DNA from: CAVTLG01 sp963802635
Lineage (GTDB): Bacteria > Chloroflexota > Ktedonobacteria > Ktedonobacterales > Ktedonobacteraceae
Direction: 5' to 3'
DNA: 64,000 bases
Assembly: GCA_963802635.1 (NCBI GenBank)
Contig: CAWDJJ010000002.1
Span: 806,001-870,000, forward strand
The notes beneath the pieces are model-generated. The model did no database searches and was not told the DNA's origin. It saw nothing but the letters and a program-made list of their open reading frames with translations. Below, piece by piece: positions 19,426-27,373 of this stretch. Made by a program: the position numbers and the translations under genes. Within the stretch, counting starts at the first letter, position 1. Every line of letters begins with the position of its first letter.

Positions 19426-19495
19426 ACCGCGTGCGCGTGTGCGTTCTCGCCATAGCACAAATATGGATAGTGTATAGGATACACATGCATTTGCG

Positions 19496-19524
19496 TTGAC
19501 AGAGCGCAACGTAGCTGGTATCAT
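19496..19524 (+). promoter_or_regulatory. Consensus sigma-70-type promoter of the carAB T-box leader
   Basis: TTGACA at 19496-19501, a 17-base spacer, and TATCAT at 19519-19524. Transcription would start near 19531, about 25 bases before Stem I of the T-box leader and 500 bases before carA. Confidence 0.75.
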
Positions 19525-19554
19525 TACCTACAAGACAAGAAAATACAATGTAAC

Positions 19555-19906
19555 CTGCGTTGAGCGAAAATAGTATGAGAGCGACAACCAACAGCGATTC
19601 GGAGCAGAGTGGAAGTCCGAAATGGCACTGTCCTCGCAGAACGCATTCGTGAGCGGCTGACCGAAGAAAGTTTTCTCTCCACACAGAGAAGACAAGTAGG
19701 ACAGGTGGGCGGTTCCCACGTTAGACTATAACCAGAATTAAGTGGTCACTGTCTCATTTTGACATAACGGAGTGGCAAAGCTGCTGAGAAGCCGATAGTG
19801 ACAAGCGGGGTGGTACCACGGGTATAGCAAACGAACGAAGTTGATGCTTCGGTTGCAGAACTATTCTCGTCCCTTCATACAGTATGGAGGCGACGAGATT
19901 TTTTTT
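19555..19906 (+). promoter_or_regulatory. T-box riboswitch, predicted arginine specifier (CGC), upstream of carA
   Basis: All parts of a transcriptional T-box are visible. Stem I has the AGTA of the loop-E turn (19571-19574), an apical hairpin ATTCGGA/TCCGAAAT with a GAGTGGAAG loop, and on the 3' side AGAA-CGC-ATTC, placing the specifier CGC (Arg) at 19642-19644. The lower stem CGAA/TTCG and GTTGAG/GTGAGC kink follow the glyQS pattern. The T-box word GGGGTGGTACCACGGG is at 19807-19822; its TGGT would pair with a tRNA ending ACCA. The terminator is TCTCGTC (19865-19871) with GACGAGA (19892-19898) followed by eight T. CGTCCC in its left arm is the piece that pairs with the T-box word in the antiterminator. 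So uncharged tRNA-Arg should switch carAB on. Confidence 0.9.
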
Positions 19907-19939
19907 GTCCCTCGCGCCTTCCATCATTCCCAGTCTTTG

Positions 19940-20004
19940 TTTGCTCTTTCTCTGGCTGTCGGACTCGCTCCAGCCAGAGATAGCGGAAGCGACACAGAGC
20001 AAAA
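19940..20004 (+). promoter_or_regulatory. Second nested hairpin in the carA leader
   Basis: TCTCTGGCTG (19949-19958) is perfectly complementary to CAGCCAGAGA (19971-19980) with a 12-base loop, and TTTGCTCT (19940-19947) can pair with AGAGCAAA (19997-20004) outside it. It lies between the T-box terminator and the carA ribosome site. No T-run follows, so it is not an intrinsic terminator; it may affect stability or translation. Confidence 0.5.
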
Positions 20005-20030
20005 TAGTCAGGAATAAAGGGGTGCAACAC

Positions 20031-21116
20031 ATGCAAACTCTCATGCTATCCAATACGCCTACCGTCTCAGAGCGTATCAAATACGGCCAGTTGGTCTTAG
20101 AAGACGGGACAACATTTGTAGGCAAGTCATTCGGCTACACGCAGGGACAGGCGGGTGAGGTCGTTTTCAGTACCGGCATGGTCGGCTACCCGGAAGCACT
20201 CACAGACGCCTCGTTCAGCGGACAATTGTTAGTCCTCACCTATCCGCTAACCGGAAACTACGGCGTGCCACAAGCAGCCGCTTGGGAAGATGATCATATC
20301 CATGTCTCGGGGCTGATTGTGTCAAATTACATCGATACCCCCTTTCATGCCCAGAGTACCATGACATTGAGCACATGGCTCAAGCAGGAACACATTCCGG
20401 CCCTGGAAATCAAAGATACACGCCTGCTCACGCAACATATTCGCCAGCACGGAGCCATGCTGGGCAAGATTGTCTTTGACGAAGACATGCCTTTTTATGA
20501 TCCCAATCAGGAGAACCTGATCGAGCGCGTGTCGACAAAACAGGTGACGAAAGCGGGCACGGGTACTAAAACTATTGCCTTGCTTGACTGTGGCGCAAAA
20601 CGCAATATCGCGCGTTGTTTGCTCAAACGAGGCATCCAACTGATCACCGTTCCCTGGGACTGGGATCTCTTTGCGACGACCAACGATTTTCACTTTGATG
20701 GCATGATTGTCTCTAATGGTCCTGGCAATCCCAAATACGCGCAAAAAACGATCCAGACTATTCGTACGGCATTGGAGCATAACATTCCAACGCTCGGCAT
20801 CTGTATGGGCAATCAGCTCCTGACACTGGCGGCGGGCGGCGATACCTACAAGATGAAATTTGGTCATCGCAGCCAGAATCAGCCCTGCGTCATGCAGGGG
20901 ACACAACGCTGCTACATCACCACACAAAATCATGGCTACGCGGTCGGCGAGCTACCACCAGATTTCGCACCGTGGTTTGTCAATGCCAACGATGGGAGCA
21001 ATGAAGGTATTAAACATACGTCACGGCCTTTTATGTCGGTCCAATTTCATCCCGAAGCCGCCCCCGGACCAACCGATACCGAATGGGTCTTCGATTACTT
21101 CCTGGAGCAAATATAA
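20031..21116 (+). CDS. carA: Carbamoyl-phosphate synthase small (glutaminase) subunit
   Basis: 361 residues. Releases ammonia from glutamine for carbamoyl phosphate synthesis, feeding arginine and pyrimidine pathways. The N-terminal domain (LEDGTTFVGKSFG, GEVVFSTGMVGYPEAL) is followed by a class I amidotransferase domain. Its nucleophile Cys is in LGICMGNQLL, the catalytic His in SVQFHPEAAPGP, and the ENHG-type segment reads TQNHGYAV. Only the mature family start fits: ATG 20031 with AAAGGGG nine bases upstream; an in-frame extension to 19884 would run through the T-box terminator and must be false. The stop is followed directly by a palindromic repeat and then carB, so the pair is one operon under the T-box leader. 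Confidence 0.95.
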   Translation: MQTLMLSNTPTVSERIKYGQLVLEDGTTFVGKSFGYTQGQAGEVVFSTGMVGYPEALTDASFSGQLLVLTYPLTGNYGVPQAAAWEDDHIHVSGLIVSNYIDTPFHAQSTMTLSTWLKQEHIPALEIKDTRLLTQHIRQHGAMLGKIVFDEDMPFYDPNQENLIERVSTKQVTKAGTGTKTIALLDCGAKRNIARCLLKRGIQLITVPWDWDLFATTNDFHFDGMIVSNGPGNPKYAQKTIQTIRTALEHNIPTLGICMGNQLLTLAAGGDTYKMKFGHRSQNQPCVMQGTQRCYITTQNHGYAVGELPPDFAPWFVNANDGSNEGIKHTSRPFMSVQFHPEAAPGPTDTEWVFDYFLEQI

Positions 21117-21118
21117 AA

Positions 21119-21198
21119 CCCATATGCATTCAGAAACGCAACTCTCGTTGCTAGAAATGTGCTACGGCACATTTCTCATCTGAATGAAAGGAAATATC
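21119..21198. repeat. Palindromic repeat element, copy 2, between carA and carB
   Basis: Same element as 1823-1904 in reverse orientation: outer stem GCATTCAGA (21126-21134) with TCTGAATG (21179-21186), hairpins GCAAC/GTTGC (21138-21151) and AGAAATGTGC/GCACATTTCT (21153-21176). It fills the carA-carB gap, and the right end (GAAAGGAAATATC) supplies the carB ribosome site. Its position could tune the carA:carB ratio. Confidence 0.8.
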
Positions 21199-24100
21199 AT
21201 GCCGCAACACATACAGAAAGTGCTGGTCCTGGGGTCCGGGGCGCTCAAGATCGGTCAGGCCGGAGAATTTGACTATTCAGGCTCACAGGCACTCAAAGCG
21301 CTCAAAGAAGAGGGCGTGCAAACAGTGCTGATCAATCCGAATATCGCGACAATTCAGACTTCGCAGCTCCTGGCCGACCGTGTCTACTTCCTGCCCGTGA
21401 CACCCTACTTCGTCGAAAAAATTATTGAGCGCGAACAGCCAGATGGCATTCTCCTGGCGTTCGGCGGACAAACCGCGCTCAATTGTGGCATAGCGCTCTT
21501 CGAACAGGGCATACTTGAAAAGCACCGCGTCACGATCCTGGGCACACCCATTTCAGCTATCATCCTGACCGAAGACCGGCAGAAATTTGCCGAGCACCTG
21601 CATAGCATCGCCATCCCAACACCACGCAGTCAATGTGCGACAACCCTGAAGGATGCGCTCACCATCGCACAGAGCATTGGGTTTCCGCTGATGATACGGG
21701 CAGGCTTCGCGTTGGGTGGTCAGGGTTCAGGTATTGCCAGTAATGAACAAGAGTTCGTGCATATCGTAGAAAATGCGCTCTCGTTTGCTCCACAGGTGCT
21801 TATTGAGCAATACTTACATCATTATAAAGAAATCGAATACGAAGTTGTCCGCGACCGCCATGATAATTGCATTACCATTTGTAATATGGAAAACATGGAC
21901 CCGCTGGGCATTCATACCGGCGAATCGATTGTCGTCGCACCCAGTCAGACGCTCACCAACGATGAGTATCATATGTTGCGCAGTGCCTCAGTAACTATCG
22001 TGCGCAGTCTGGGCATCGTCGGCGAGTGCAACGTACAGTTCGCGCTCAATCCTGACACCGCACAATATTATGTCATCGAAGTCAACGCGCGCTTATCGAG
22101 AAGTTCAGCGCTGGCAAGTAAGGTAACTGGCTACCCGTTAGCCTATGTCGCAGCGAAGCTTGCGCTAGGGTATGGACTGACTGAGTTGACCAACAAAGTA
22201 ACGGGCGTCACGCAAGCCTGTTTTGAGCCAAGCCTCGACTATCTGGTCGTGAAAATTCCGCGCTGGGATAACGAGAAGTTCAAAGGCGTGGATAACACCA
22301 TTGGCACGAGCATGAAGTCAGTCGGCGAAGTGATGGGTATCGGCAGGACATTTGAAGAAGCCTATCAAAAAGCCATACGCATGCTTGAACAAAACCTTGA
22401 AGGAGCAGTCGCGCCTGATCACTACTTCACAACGCTGGCGGAAGTCACACACTATCTCAGCGTCCCGACGCCGAAACGTCCTTTCGCGATAGCGCAGGCA
22501 CTCAAAAATGGCTACACGCCGGAGGAGATCTACGCGCTAACCGGCATTCAGCCCTGGTTTCTCCAGCGTATTCAGCATATCGTTGCTGTAGAACAAGCAT
22601 TGTACGCACACAGCGTCCTGAACGCAACAACGTTGCGCGAACTGAAGCAGCTTGGCATCTCGGATCAGCGTATTGCCGAGCTGACGGGCAAGAGCGAGAT
22701 GGAGATACGCACGCTACGCAAGCAACTTGGCGTACTACCTTGCATCCTGCAGATCGACACCCTCAGTGCTGAATTTCCATCGGAGACCAACTATCTCTAC
22801 CTAACCTATAATGCTCAGCACAATGACATCCAGGCATTTCAGGATGCAGGCATTATCGTGCTTGGATCAGGTCCTTACCATATCGGCTCCTCGGTGGAGT
22901 TCGACTGGACCAGCGTTAGCACAGTGGAGGCGCTCAAAAAGCATCAGAAGCGTGCCATCATCATTAACAGCAATCCAGAGACCGTGTCCACCGACTATGA
23001 CGTTTCAGATCGACTCTACTTCGAGGAGCTGACATTTGAACGGATCGCGGATATCTATGATTTTGAAACGCCCCACGGACTGATTGTCTCGGTCGGCGGA
23101 CAGACGCCGAATAACCGAGCGAAAGCCTTGCGCGCCTATGGTTGTACGTTGCTCGGCACAAAGGCGCAAGATATCGACCGGGCAGAGGATAGAAGTACCT
23201 TTTCGCACCTGCTGGACACGCTCGCGGTACAGCAGCCAGAATGGAAGATGTTCAACACGCTGGACGCGCTGTCAGCCTTCGCAGCACGTGTCGGCTATCC
23301 TGTGCTGGTCCGTCCATCCTACGTACTTTCAGGCAACGCCATGAAGGTCTGCGACACGTTAGAGGAGCTGGTACGCTATACCAAAGAGGCTGCGGCACTA
23401 TCGCCCGATCATCCAGTGACGGTCTCAAAGTTCTTTGAATATGCGCAGGAAGTGGAATTTGACGCCGTCGCGCAACAGGGACAGGTCAAGTCCTTTGTGA
23501 TCTCAGAACACATCGAGAACGCGGGCGTCCATTCAGGAGATGCCACGATTGTGCTGCCACCACAATTCCTCTCAAGCAAGATTCAACAAGAAATCGTCGA
23601 GATTGGGCGCAAGATAACGGCAGCGCTGCATATTACGGGTCCCGTCAATATTCAGTTCCTGGTAAAAGATGAGCAAGTATACGTCATTGAGACAAATTTG
23701 CGAGCATCACGTACATTTCCATTCATCTCGAAAGTCACCGGCATTAACTTTATGGAACTGTTCATCGATGCGCTCTTTGTCGACGAGATCGCAGAAGTAG
23801 CAGTACCCGCCATCCCATTTACAGCCATCAAAGCGCCACAATTCTCCTTCGCGCGACTGACAAACGCTGATCCGGCTCTGGGTGTGGAAATGAGTTCCAC
23901 CGGGGAAGTGGCCTGTTTCGGCGAGGATGTGGCCGAGGCATATCTCAAGGCCATGCTCGCTACCGGCAACACCATTCCACACAGGGGTATCTTTATCAGC
24001 CTGTGCGGCGAGGACAAGCACACTGCGCTGCAAGCCAGCATGCCACAGTTGCAAGCGCTGAACCTGCCACTCTACGCCACGGCTGAAACCTGGCAGTTTC

Positions 24101-24450
24101 TGCGCGATCATGGTCTTGCTGCCACCTTGCTGCACCAGCCTGATACTTCGGAAGAACCGAATGTGCGCACGGCTTTGCATAATCAGGAGATTGATCTGGC
24201 AATTATTGTCGTGAGCGGACGCATGCAAAAGGATTTCGACCAGTATTATGTCATGCGCCGCCTGGCAGTTGATAGTAATATTCCGCTGATTACCAAGATC
24301 AAGCAGATGCGCCTCTTCATCAGTGCCCTGGTCAGCAAAGACCTGGCAACACTGCCGATCAAGGCCTGGGATGAGTATCAAGTAGGCCACACAGTCCCAG
24401 AAAGCCAGCCTGATACAGTCGCACTGGTCATAGCAGGGAGAGATGCATAA
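21199..24450 (+). CDS. carB: Carbamoyl-phosphate synthase large subunit
   Basis: 1083 residues, normal for CarB. Uses ammonia from CarA, bicarbonate and two ATP to make carbamoyl phosphate. Both ATP-grasp halves are visible: the first starts LVLGSGALKIGQAGEFDYSG with GGQTALNCG and ends around EVNARLSRSSALASKVTGYPLA. The second starts IVLGSGPYHIGSSVEFDW with SVGGQTPNNRAKAL and ends ETNLRASRTFPFISKVTG. The oligomerization part lies between, and the C-terminal MGS-like allosteric domain covers about the last 140 residues. The first-half motif reads NARLSRSSALASK as in the family. ATG 21199 has AAAGGAAAT upstream; another ATG five codons earlier falls in the repeat and is less likely. Confidence 0.96.
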   Translation: MPQHIQKVLVLGSGALKIGQAGEFDYSGSQALKALKEEGVQTVLINPNIATIQTSQLLADRVYFLPVTPYFVEKIIEREQPDGILLAFGGQTALNCGIALFEQGILEKHRVTILGTPISAIILTEDRQKFAEHLHSIAIPTPRSQCATTLKDALTIAQSIGFPLMIRAGFALGGQGSGIASNEQEFVHIVENALSFAPQVLIEQYLHHYKEIEYEVVRDRHDNCITICNMENMDPLGIHTGESIVVAPSQTLTNDEYHMLRSASVTIVRSLGIVGECNVQFALNPDTAQYYVIEVNARLSRSSALASKVTGYPLAYVAAKLALGYGLTELTNKVTGVTQACFEPSLDYLVVKIPRWDNEKFKGVDNTIGTSMKSVGEVMGIGRTFEEAYQKAIRMLEQNLEGAVAPDHYFTTLAEVTHYLSVPTPKRPFAIAQALKNGYTPEEIYALTGIQPWFLQRIQHIVAVEQALYAHSVLNATTLRELKQLGISDQRIAELTGKSEMEIRTLRKQLGVLPCILQIDTLSAEFPSETNYLYLTYNAQHNDIQAFQDAGIIVLGSGPYHIGSSVEFDWTSVSTVEALKKHQKRAIIINSNPETVSTDYDVSDRLYFEELTFERIADIYDFETPHGLIVSVGGQTPNNRAKALRAYGCTLLGTKAQDIDRAEDRSTFSHLLDTLAVQQPEWKMFNTLDALSAFAARVGYPVLVRPSYVLSGNAMKVCDTLEELVRYTKEAAALSPDHPVTVSKFFEYAQEVEFDAVAQQGQVKSFVISEHIENAGVHSGDATIVLPPQFLSSKIQQEIVEIGRKITAALHITGPVNIQFLVKDEQVYVIETNLRASRTFPFISKVTGINFMELFIDALFVDEIAEVAVPAIPFTAIKAPQFSFARLTNADPALGVEMSSTGEVACFGEDVAEAYLKAMLATGNTIPHRGIFISLCGEDKHTALQASMPQLQALNLPLYATAETWQFLRDHGLAATLLHQPDTSEEPNVRTALHNQEIDLAIIVVSGRMQKDFDQYYVMRRLAVDSNIPLITKIKQMRLFISALVSKDLATLPIKAWDEYQVGHTVPESQPDTVALVIAGRDA

Positions 24451-24840
24451 CGGGCATATGGATACGGACGCGATAAACCTGATCCCTACCTCTCTGGCAA
24501 TGAATTGCCTTTTTCTTTTGGGCATACATTTGCCGGACGGGATCGGCGCACGGCGATTTATCGCGTGTGGGCAGGGGTCCGATTTATCGCGCCCGTCGTG
24601 CAAATTATACCTTTATTGCTCAGTCAGGACTGCGGCCAGGGATGCTTCGCTCGGCTCCTACGCGCCCTGGTTCTCTACCTGAAGAGTTACACCAGTTTTC
24701 CTATGCAAAAATAGAGAGATTTCATCTATGCTATACTGGTTAACAAACAGCTATCACGGTTGGCTGCCCAGAGTGAGCCAGAGTGATATCGTTCTTGGTA
24801 GAGAGCCAAAAGCACTTCCAGCAGATAAGAGGTTAGACCT
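24451..24840. repeat. Intergenic stretch with dispersed repeat motifs and a promoter-like site
   Basis: No gene. It holds CTGGCAATGAATTGCC (near 24498), CGATTTATCGCG (near 24556) and GGTCCGATTTATCGCG (near 24577), the same words in the same order as at 640-850. GCTCGGCTCCTACGCGCCCTGG near 24651 is shared with 19394. At the end an extended -10 box TGCTATACT (24729-24737) faces the gene at 24841. Confidence 0.5.
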
Positions 24841-25806
24841 ATGACAAGAGGCGAGAGCAAAATACGCCTCCCAAGCGATGGCATTGCTATTAGAACGATG
24901 CCACCTATTCTCGAAGGCCATGAAGGATTAAGTGGACAGAACGGACAACCACTCTTACATGATGTCACTCGTGAAGTAGCAAAAGCAACAAAGGAAAAAC
25001 AGCTAACCCCAGAACAGGTGGCTGAGATACATGCAGTGAAAAGTCACTTTTCTCCCTGGACTCACATTTACTTGCTCAAGGATAAAAAATTCATGCAAGA
25101 GGCTGGGGCAGAAAAAATGTTGATTAAATTCAACGAAGAACTTGATAAATCAATATACCAGCAACCTCGTCAACATGCCTCAGAGTTACTAGCGAAAAGC
25201 TTTGAGAATACGAAAATGTGTGTTCTCGACAATCCCCAAATGAATCTTAAGCAGAAAGTTATTTACTTAAAAGCACTAGATATGCTAAAAGTCCGTATAA
25301 CAGGTATTCTCTCAGGGAAAGAACTCCATACCAAACAAAAGGAATTAGTAGCCATCAATACGAAAATTGCTGCTTTTAAGACCCATTCAGTAGAAGCAGA
25401 CATCAAGACATTGGTGAAGGGCCTGGATGCAAAGCATAAGGAATTGACAGACATCAACCAAATGATTGATGCCTTTCAGCACATAACAAATGCGTGGCAA
25501 ACGCAAGCTGGCAGTCGTGACCTTCCAGGTGCAAAAGTAGATCTGGCGGAATATAACAATCAAAAGGCATCAATTGACGTGAACATTAAGAAGCTAAAGG
25601 AAAGCCTCGAAAGAAAACGTGAGCAATTGGATAGAGTCAAAAGCGGTAAAGAGAATGAGGAAGATAAAGAATATTTTAATACAAAAGATAAAACATCAGC
25701 ATATGAGAGAAGAAGAACAGCAATTGAAAAGGATATCAAAAGACTGCAGATAGCAGCAGAGACACCACCACCACCACCTGATGAAGCAACATCCCCAAAA
25801 TCGTAA
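24841..25806 (+). CDS. Coiled-coil-rich protein of unknown function
   Basis: 321 residues, no membrane segment. The N-terminal third is mixed (HFSPWTHIYLLKDKKF, then a helical MQEAGAEKMLIKFNEELDK). From about residue 150 the chain is highly charged, with heptad-like coiled coil: two related blocks KQKELVAINTKIAAF and KHKELTDINQMIDAF spaced about 40 residues apart, then KESLERKREQLDRV and a final helix. The end is a proline run (TPPPPPDEATSPKS). The ribosome site AAGAGG precedes ATG 24841 by nine bases. Its base composition is more AT-rich than carAB, suggesting a different origin. It lies 168 bases before cas6 copy 2, but no functional link can be shown. Confidence 0.65.
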   Translation: MTRGESKIRLPSDGIAIRTMPPILEGHEGLSGQNGQPLLHDVTREVAKATKEKQLTPEQVAEIHAVKSHFSPWTHIYLLKDKKFMQEAGAEKMLIKFNEELDKSIYQQPRQHASELLAKSFENTKMCVLDNPQMNLKQKVIYLKALDMLKVRITGILSGKELHTKQKELVAINTKIAAFKTHSVEADIKTLVKGLDAKHKELTDINQMIDAFQHITNAWQTQAGSRDLPGAKVDLAEYNNQKASIDVNIKKLKESLERKREQLDRVKSGKENEEDKEYFNTKDKTSAYERRRTAIEKDIKRLQIAAETPPPPPDEATSPKS

Positions 25807-25974
25807 GTAATCAAGTTTTCTCTTCGCTCCAGCAACAGAGTTGACGCAGTTATGAACCATGCACAACACAAAGCGGCTGATTAAGTGAAGTTAGATAAGA
25901 CAATGCCTATCATCTCATTATTCACAAATCAGCAGCTATCGTCTATAATAGAGCAAAAAGTATCGAGGTATTCT

Positions 25975-26937
25975 ATGGATACGCCATCCTTTCCTACCGC
26001 ACCTGCCAGGCTGTACGCTCTGCATTTGAAACTCAGGCCCATACAATACGGGACGTTGATGCCATTCACTGGCGAACTGGTTCACGCCGCGTGGCTGGAC
26101 TGGCTCCGCTCGGCTGCTCCCGATGTAGCGACATGGCTACATGAAGGAAATAAACGGCGACTCTTCACCTGCTCCAGCCTACAATTTCCTTTTCCCCCGG
26201 CCAGGATGCGCGAAGCTGAGCGCAATAATACGCATCTCCCCCTCGAACCGGAAAAAACGTACACCATTCGCATCACGCTGCTGCTGGGCGAACTCTTTCC
26301 TCTGTTCCACCAAGCGTTGACGAACTTCAATCTCTCCAACCTCTCCGACGCCAGGAAACCGCCCTTTATACACATCGCCAAGCAATCTCTGCTGCTCGAA
26401 GAGGTCATCGCTGGTCAGGATGATCCCGACGGATGGACGGGCTTCACTTCTTTTAAGGAGCTGGTGGAGCAGGTCAGAACGCTTCGCCTGGGCAAGAACG
26501 AGCCACTCAAACTCGAATTTGCCTCGCTCACCACCTTTAATCGAGGATCAGCCAAACAGAAAGACTATGGCAATCATCATGCACGCCTGCCCCTACCTCA
26601 ATATGTCTTTAGCAATCTGGCAAAGCGCTGGGCTGACGTGGCCCCACCCGAGTACGCGCGCCTGGTACAACAAGACCTCATCGAACAATACATCCAGGAC
26701 GAGGGACTGGTCATCGCCGATTACGATCTCAAGACACATCAGGTCAAATTCACCACCCATACCCAACCCGGCTTTATCGGCACCTGCAAATACATCCTGC
26801 GCGGACCAGACGATCCCATCAGCGAGGAGCATCTATTAACAGTCAGGCAGCAACTTATCCTTTTGTCACATCTGGCGTTCTATTGTGGCGTAGGCTACAA
26901 GACAGCGATGGGCATGGGACGAGTAAGAAAGCTATAA
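25975..26937 (+). CDS. cas6: CRISPR pre-crRNA processing endoribonuclease Cas6 (copy 2)
   Basis: 320 residues, a close paralogue of copy 1 with matching blocks throughout: LYALHLKLRPIQYGTLMPF, VATWLHEGNKRRLFTCSSL, TYTIRITLLLGELFPLFH, LEFASLTTFNRGSAKQKDYG, and the C-terminal glycine loop GVGYKTAMGMGRVRKL. The Cas6 family cuts pre-crRNA within repeats. ATG 25975 follows GAGG and matches the start of copy 1. It is about 3.9 kb upstream of the III-D cas10, on the same strand but separated from it by a 456-residue protein, a cas6 remnant and two leftward genes. That two full copies persist suggests either two repeat types in the genome or a recent duplication. Confidence 0.9.
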   Translation: MDTPSFPTAPARLYALHLKLRPIQYGTLMPFTGELVHAAWLDWLRSAAPDVATWLHEGNKRRLFTCSSLQFPFPPARMREAERNNTHLPLEPEKTYTIRITLLLGELFPLFHQALTNFNLSNLSDARKPPFIHIAKQSLLLEEVIAGQDDPDGWTGFTSFKELVEQVRTLRLGKNEPLKLEFASLTTFNRGSAKQKDYGNHHARLPLPQYVFSNLAKRWADVAPPEYARLVQQDLIEQYIQDEGLVIADYDLKTHQVKFTTHTQPGFIGTCKYILRGPDDPISEEHLLTVRQQLILLSHLAFYCGVGYKTAMGMGRVRKL

Positions 26938-27373
26938 ACCTGATGGGCTGCTTATACACGTCCGACACTAATTATTTTTGAGCACTTTTTACTCATCTAT
27001 CTATTGATTATTTCTATTGTTATGTACTATAATCAACTCATCAAGTTGGTATGCAGTTGCTCTAATACCCATAAGCATTCAGAAACGCCACTCTCGTTGC
27101 TAGAAATATACTGCCGCATATTTCTCATCCGAATGCAAGGCAATATAAAATAGTTGGCAAAGATAGGGAAAAGCCATGCTTACACTGAAGCAACGCAACA
27201 CTAAGCTTCAAGAGCTGCATGATCTGCATCTGCCAACAGCTTCGTCTTTTTCACAAAAATATCATAGGAATAGCGTATCTTATTAAGAACACGATTCTCT
27301 TTGATTTCAGGCTACATTTAGAGATTCTCTCAATGAAGGATGTCATGCTTCTACTACAAGGGAGATACATCTT
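26938..27373. other. Intergenic leader with promoter, palindromic repeat copy 3 and a doubtful 36-codon frame
   Basis: A promoter-like pair TTGATT (27004-27009) and TATAAT (27028-27033, 18-base spacer) could drive the gene at 27374. Palindromic repeat copy 3 spans about 27066-27147 (outer stem GCATTCAGA at 27074-27082 with TCCGAATGC at 27128-27136). It differs from copy 2 by a G-to-A change paired with a matching C-to-T change in the longer hairpin. A small frame at 27176-27286 (MLTLKQRNTKLQELHDL...) has only a poor ribosome site and I do not call it a gene. Confidence 0.5.

Noticed and set aside
19884..20030. N-terminal extension of carA
   Set aside because: It would translate the T-box terminator; the family start is at 20031 with its own ribosome site.
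20322..20933. 203-codon leftward frame inside carA
   Set aside because: Antisense of the conserved amidotransferase domain; no start site or family character.
23707..24603. 298-codon leftward frame across the end of carB
   Set aside because: Antisense of the conserved CarB C-terminus, Cys/His-rich shadow translation, and it runs into repeat DNA.
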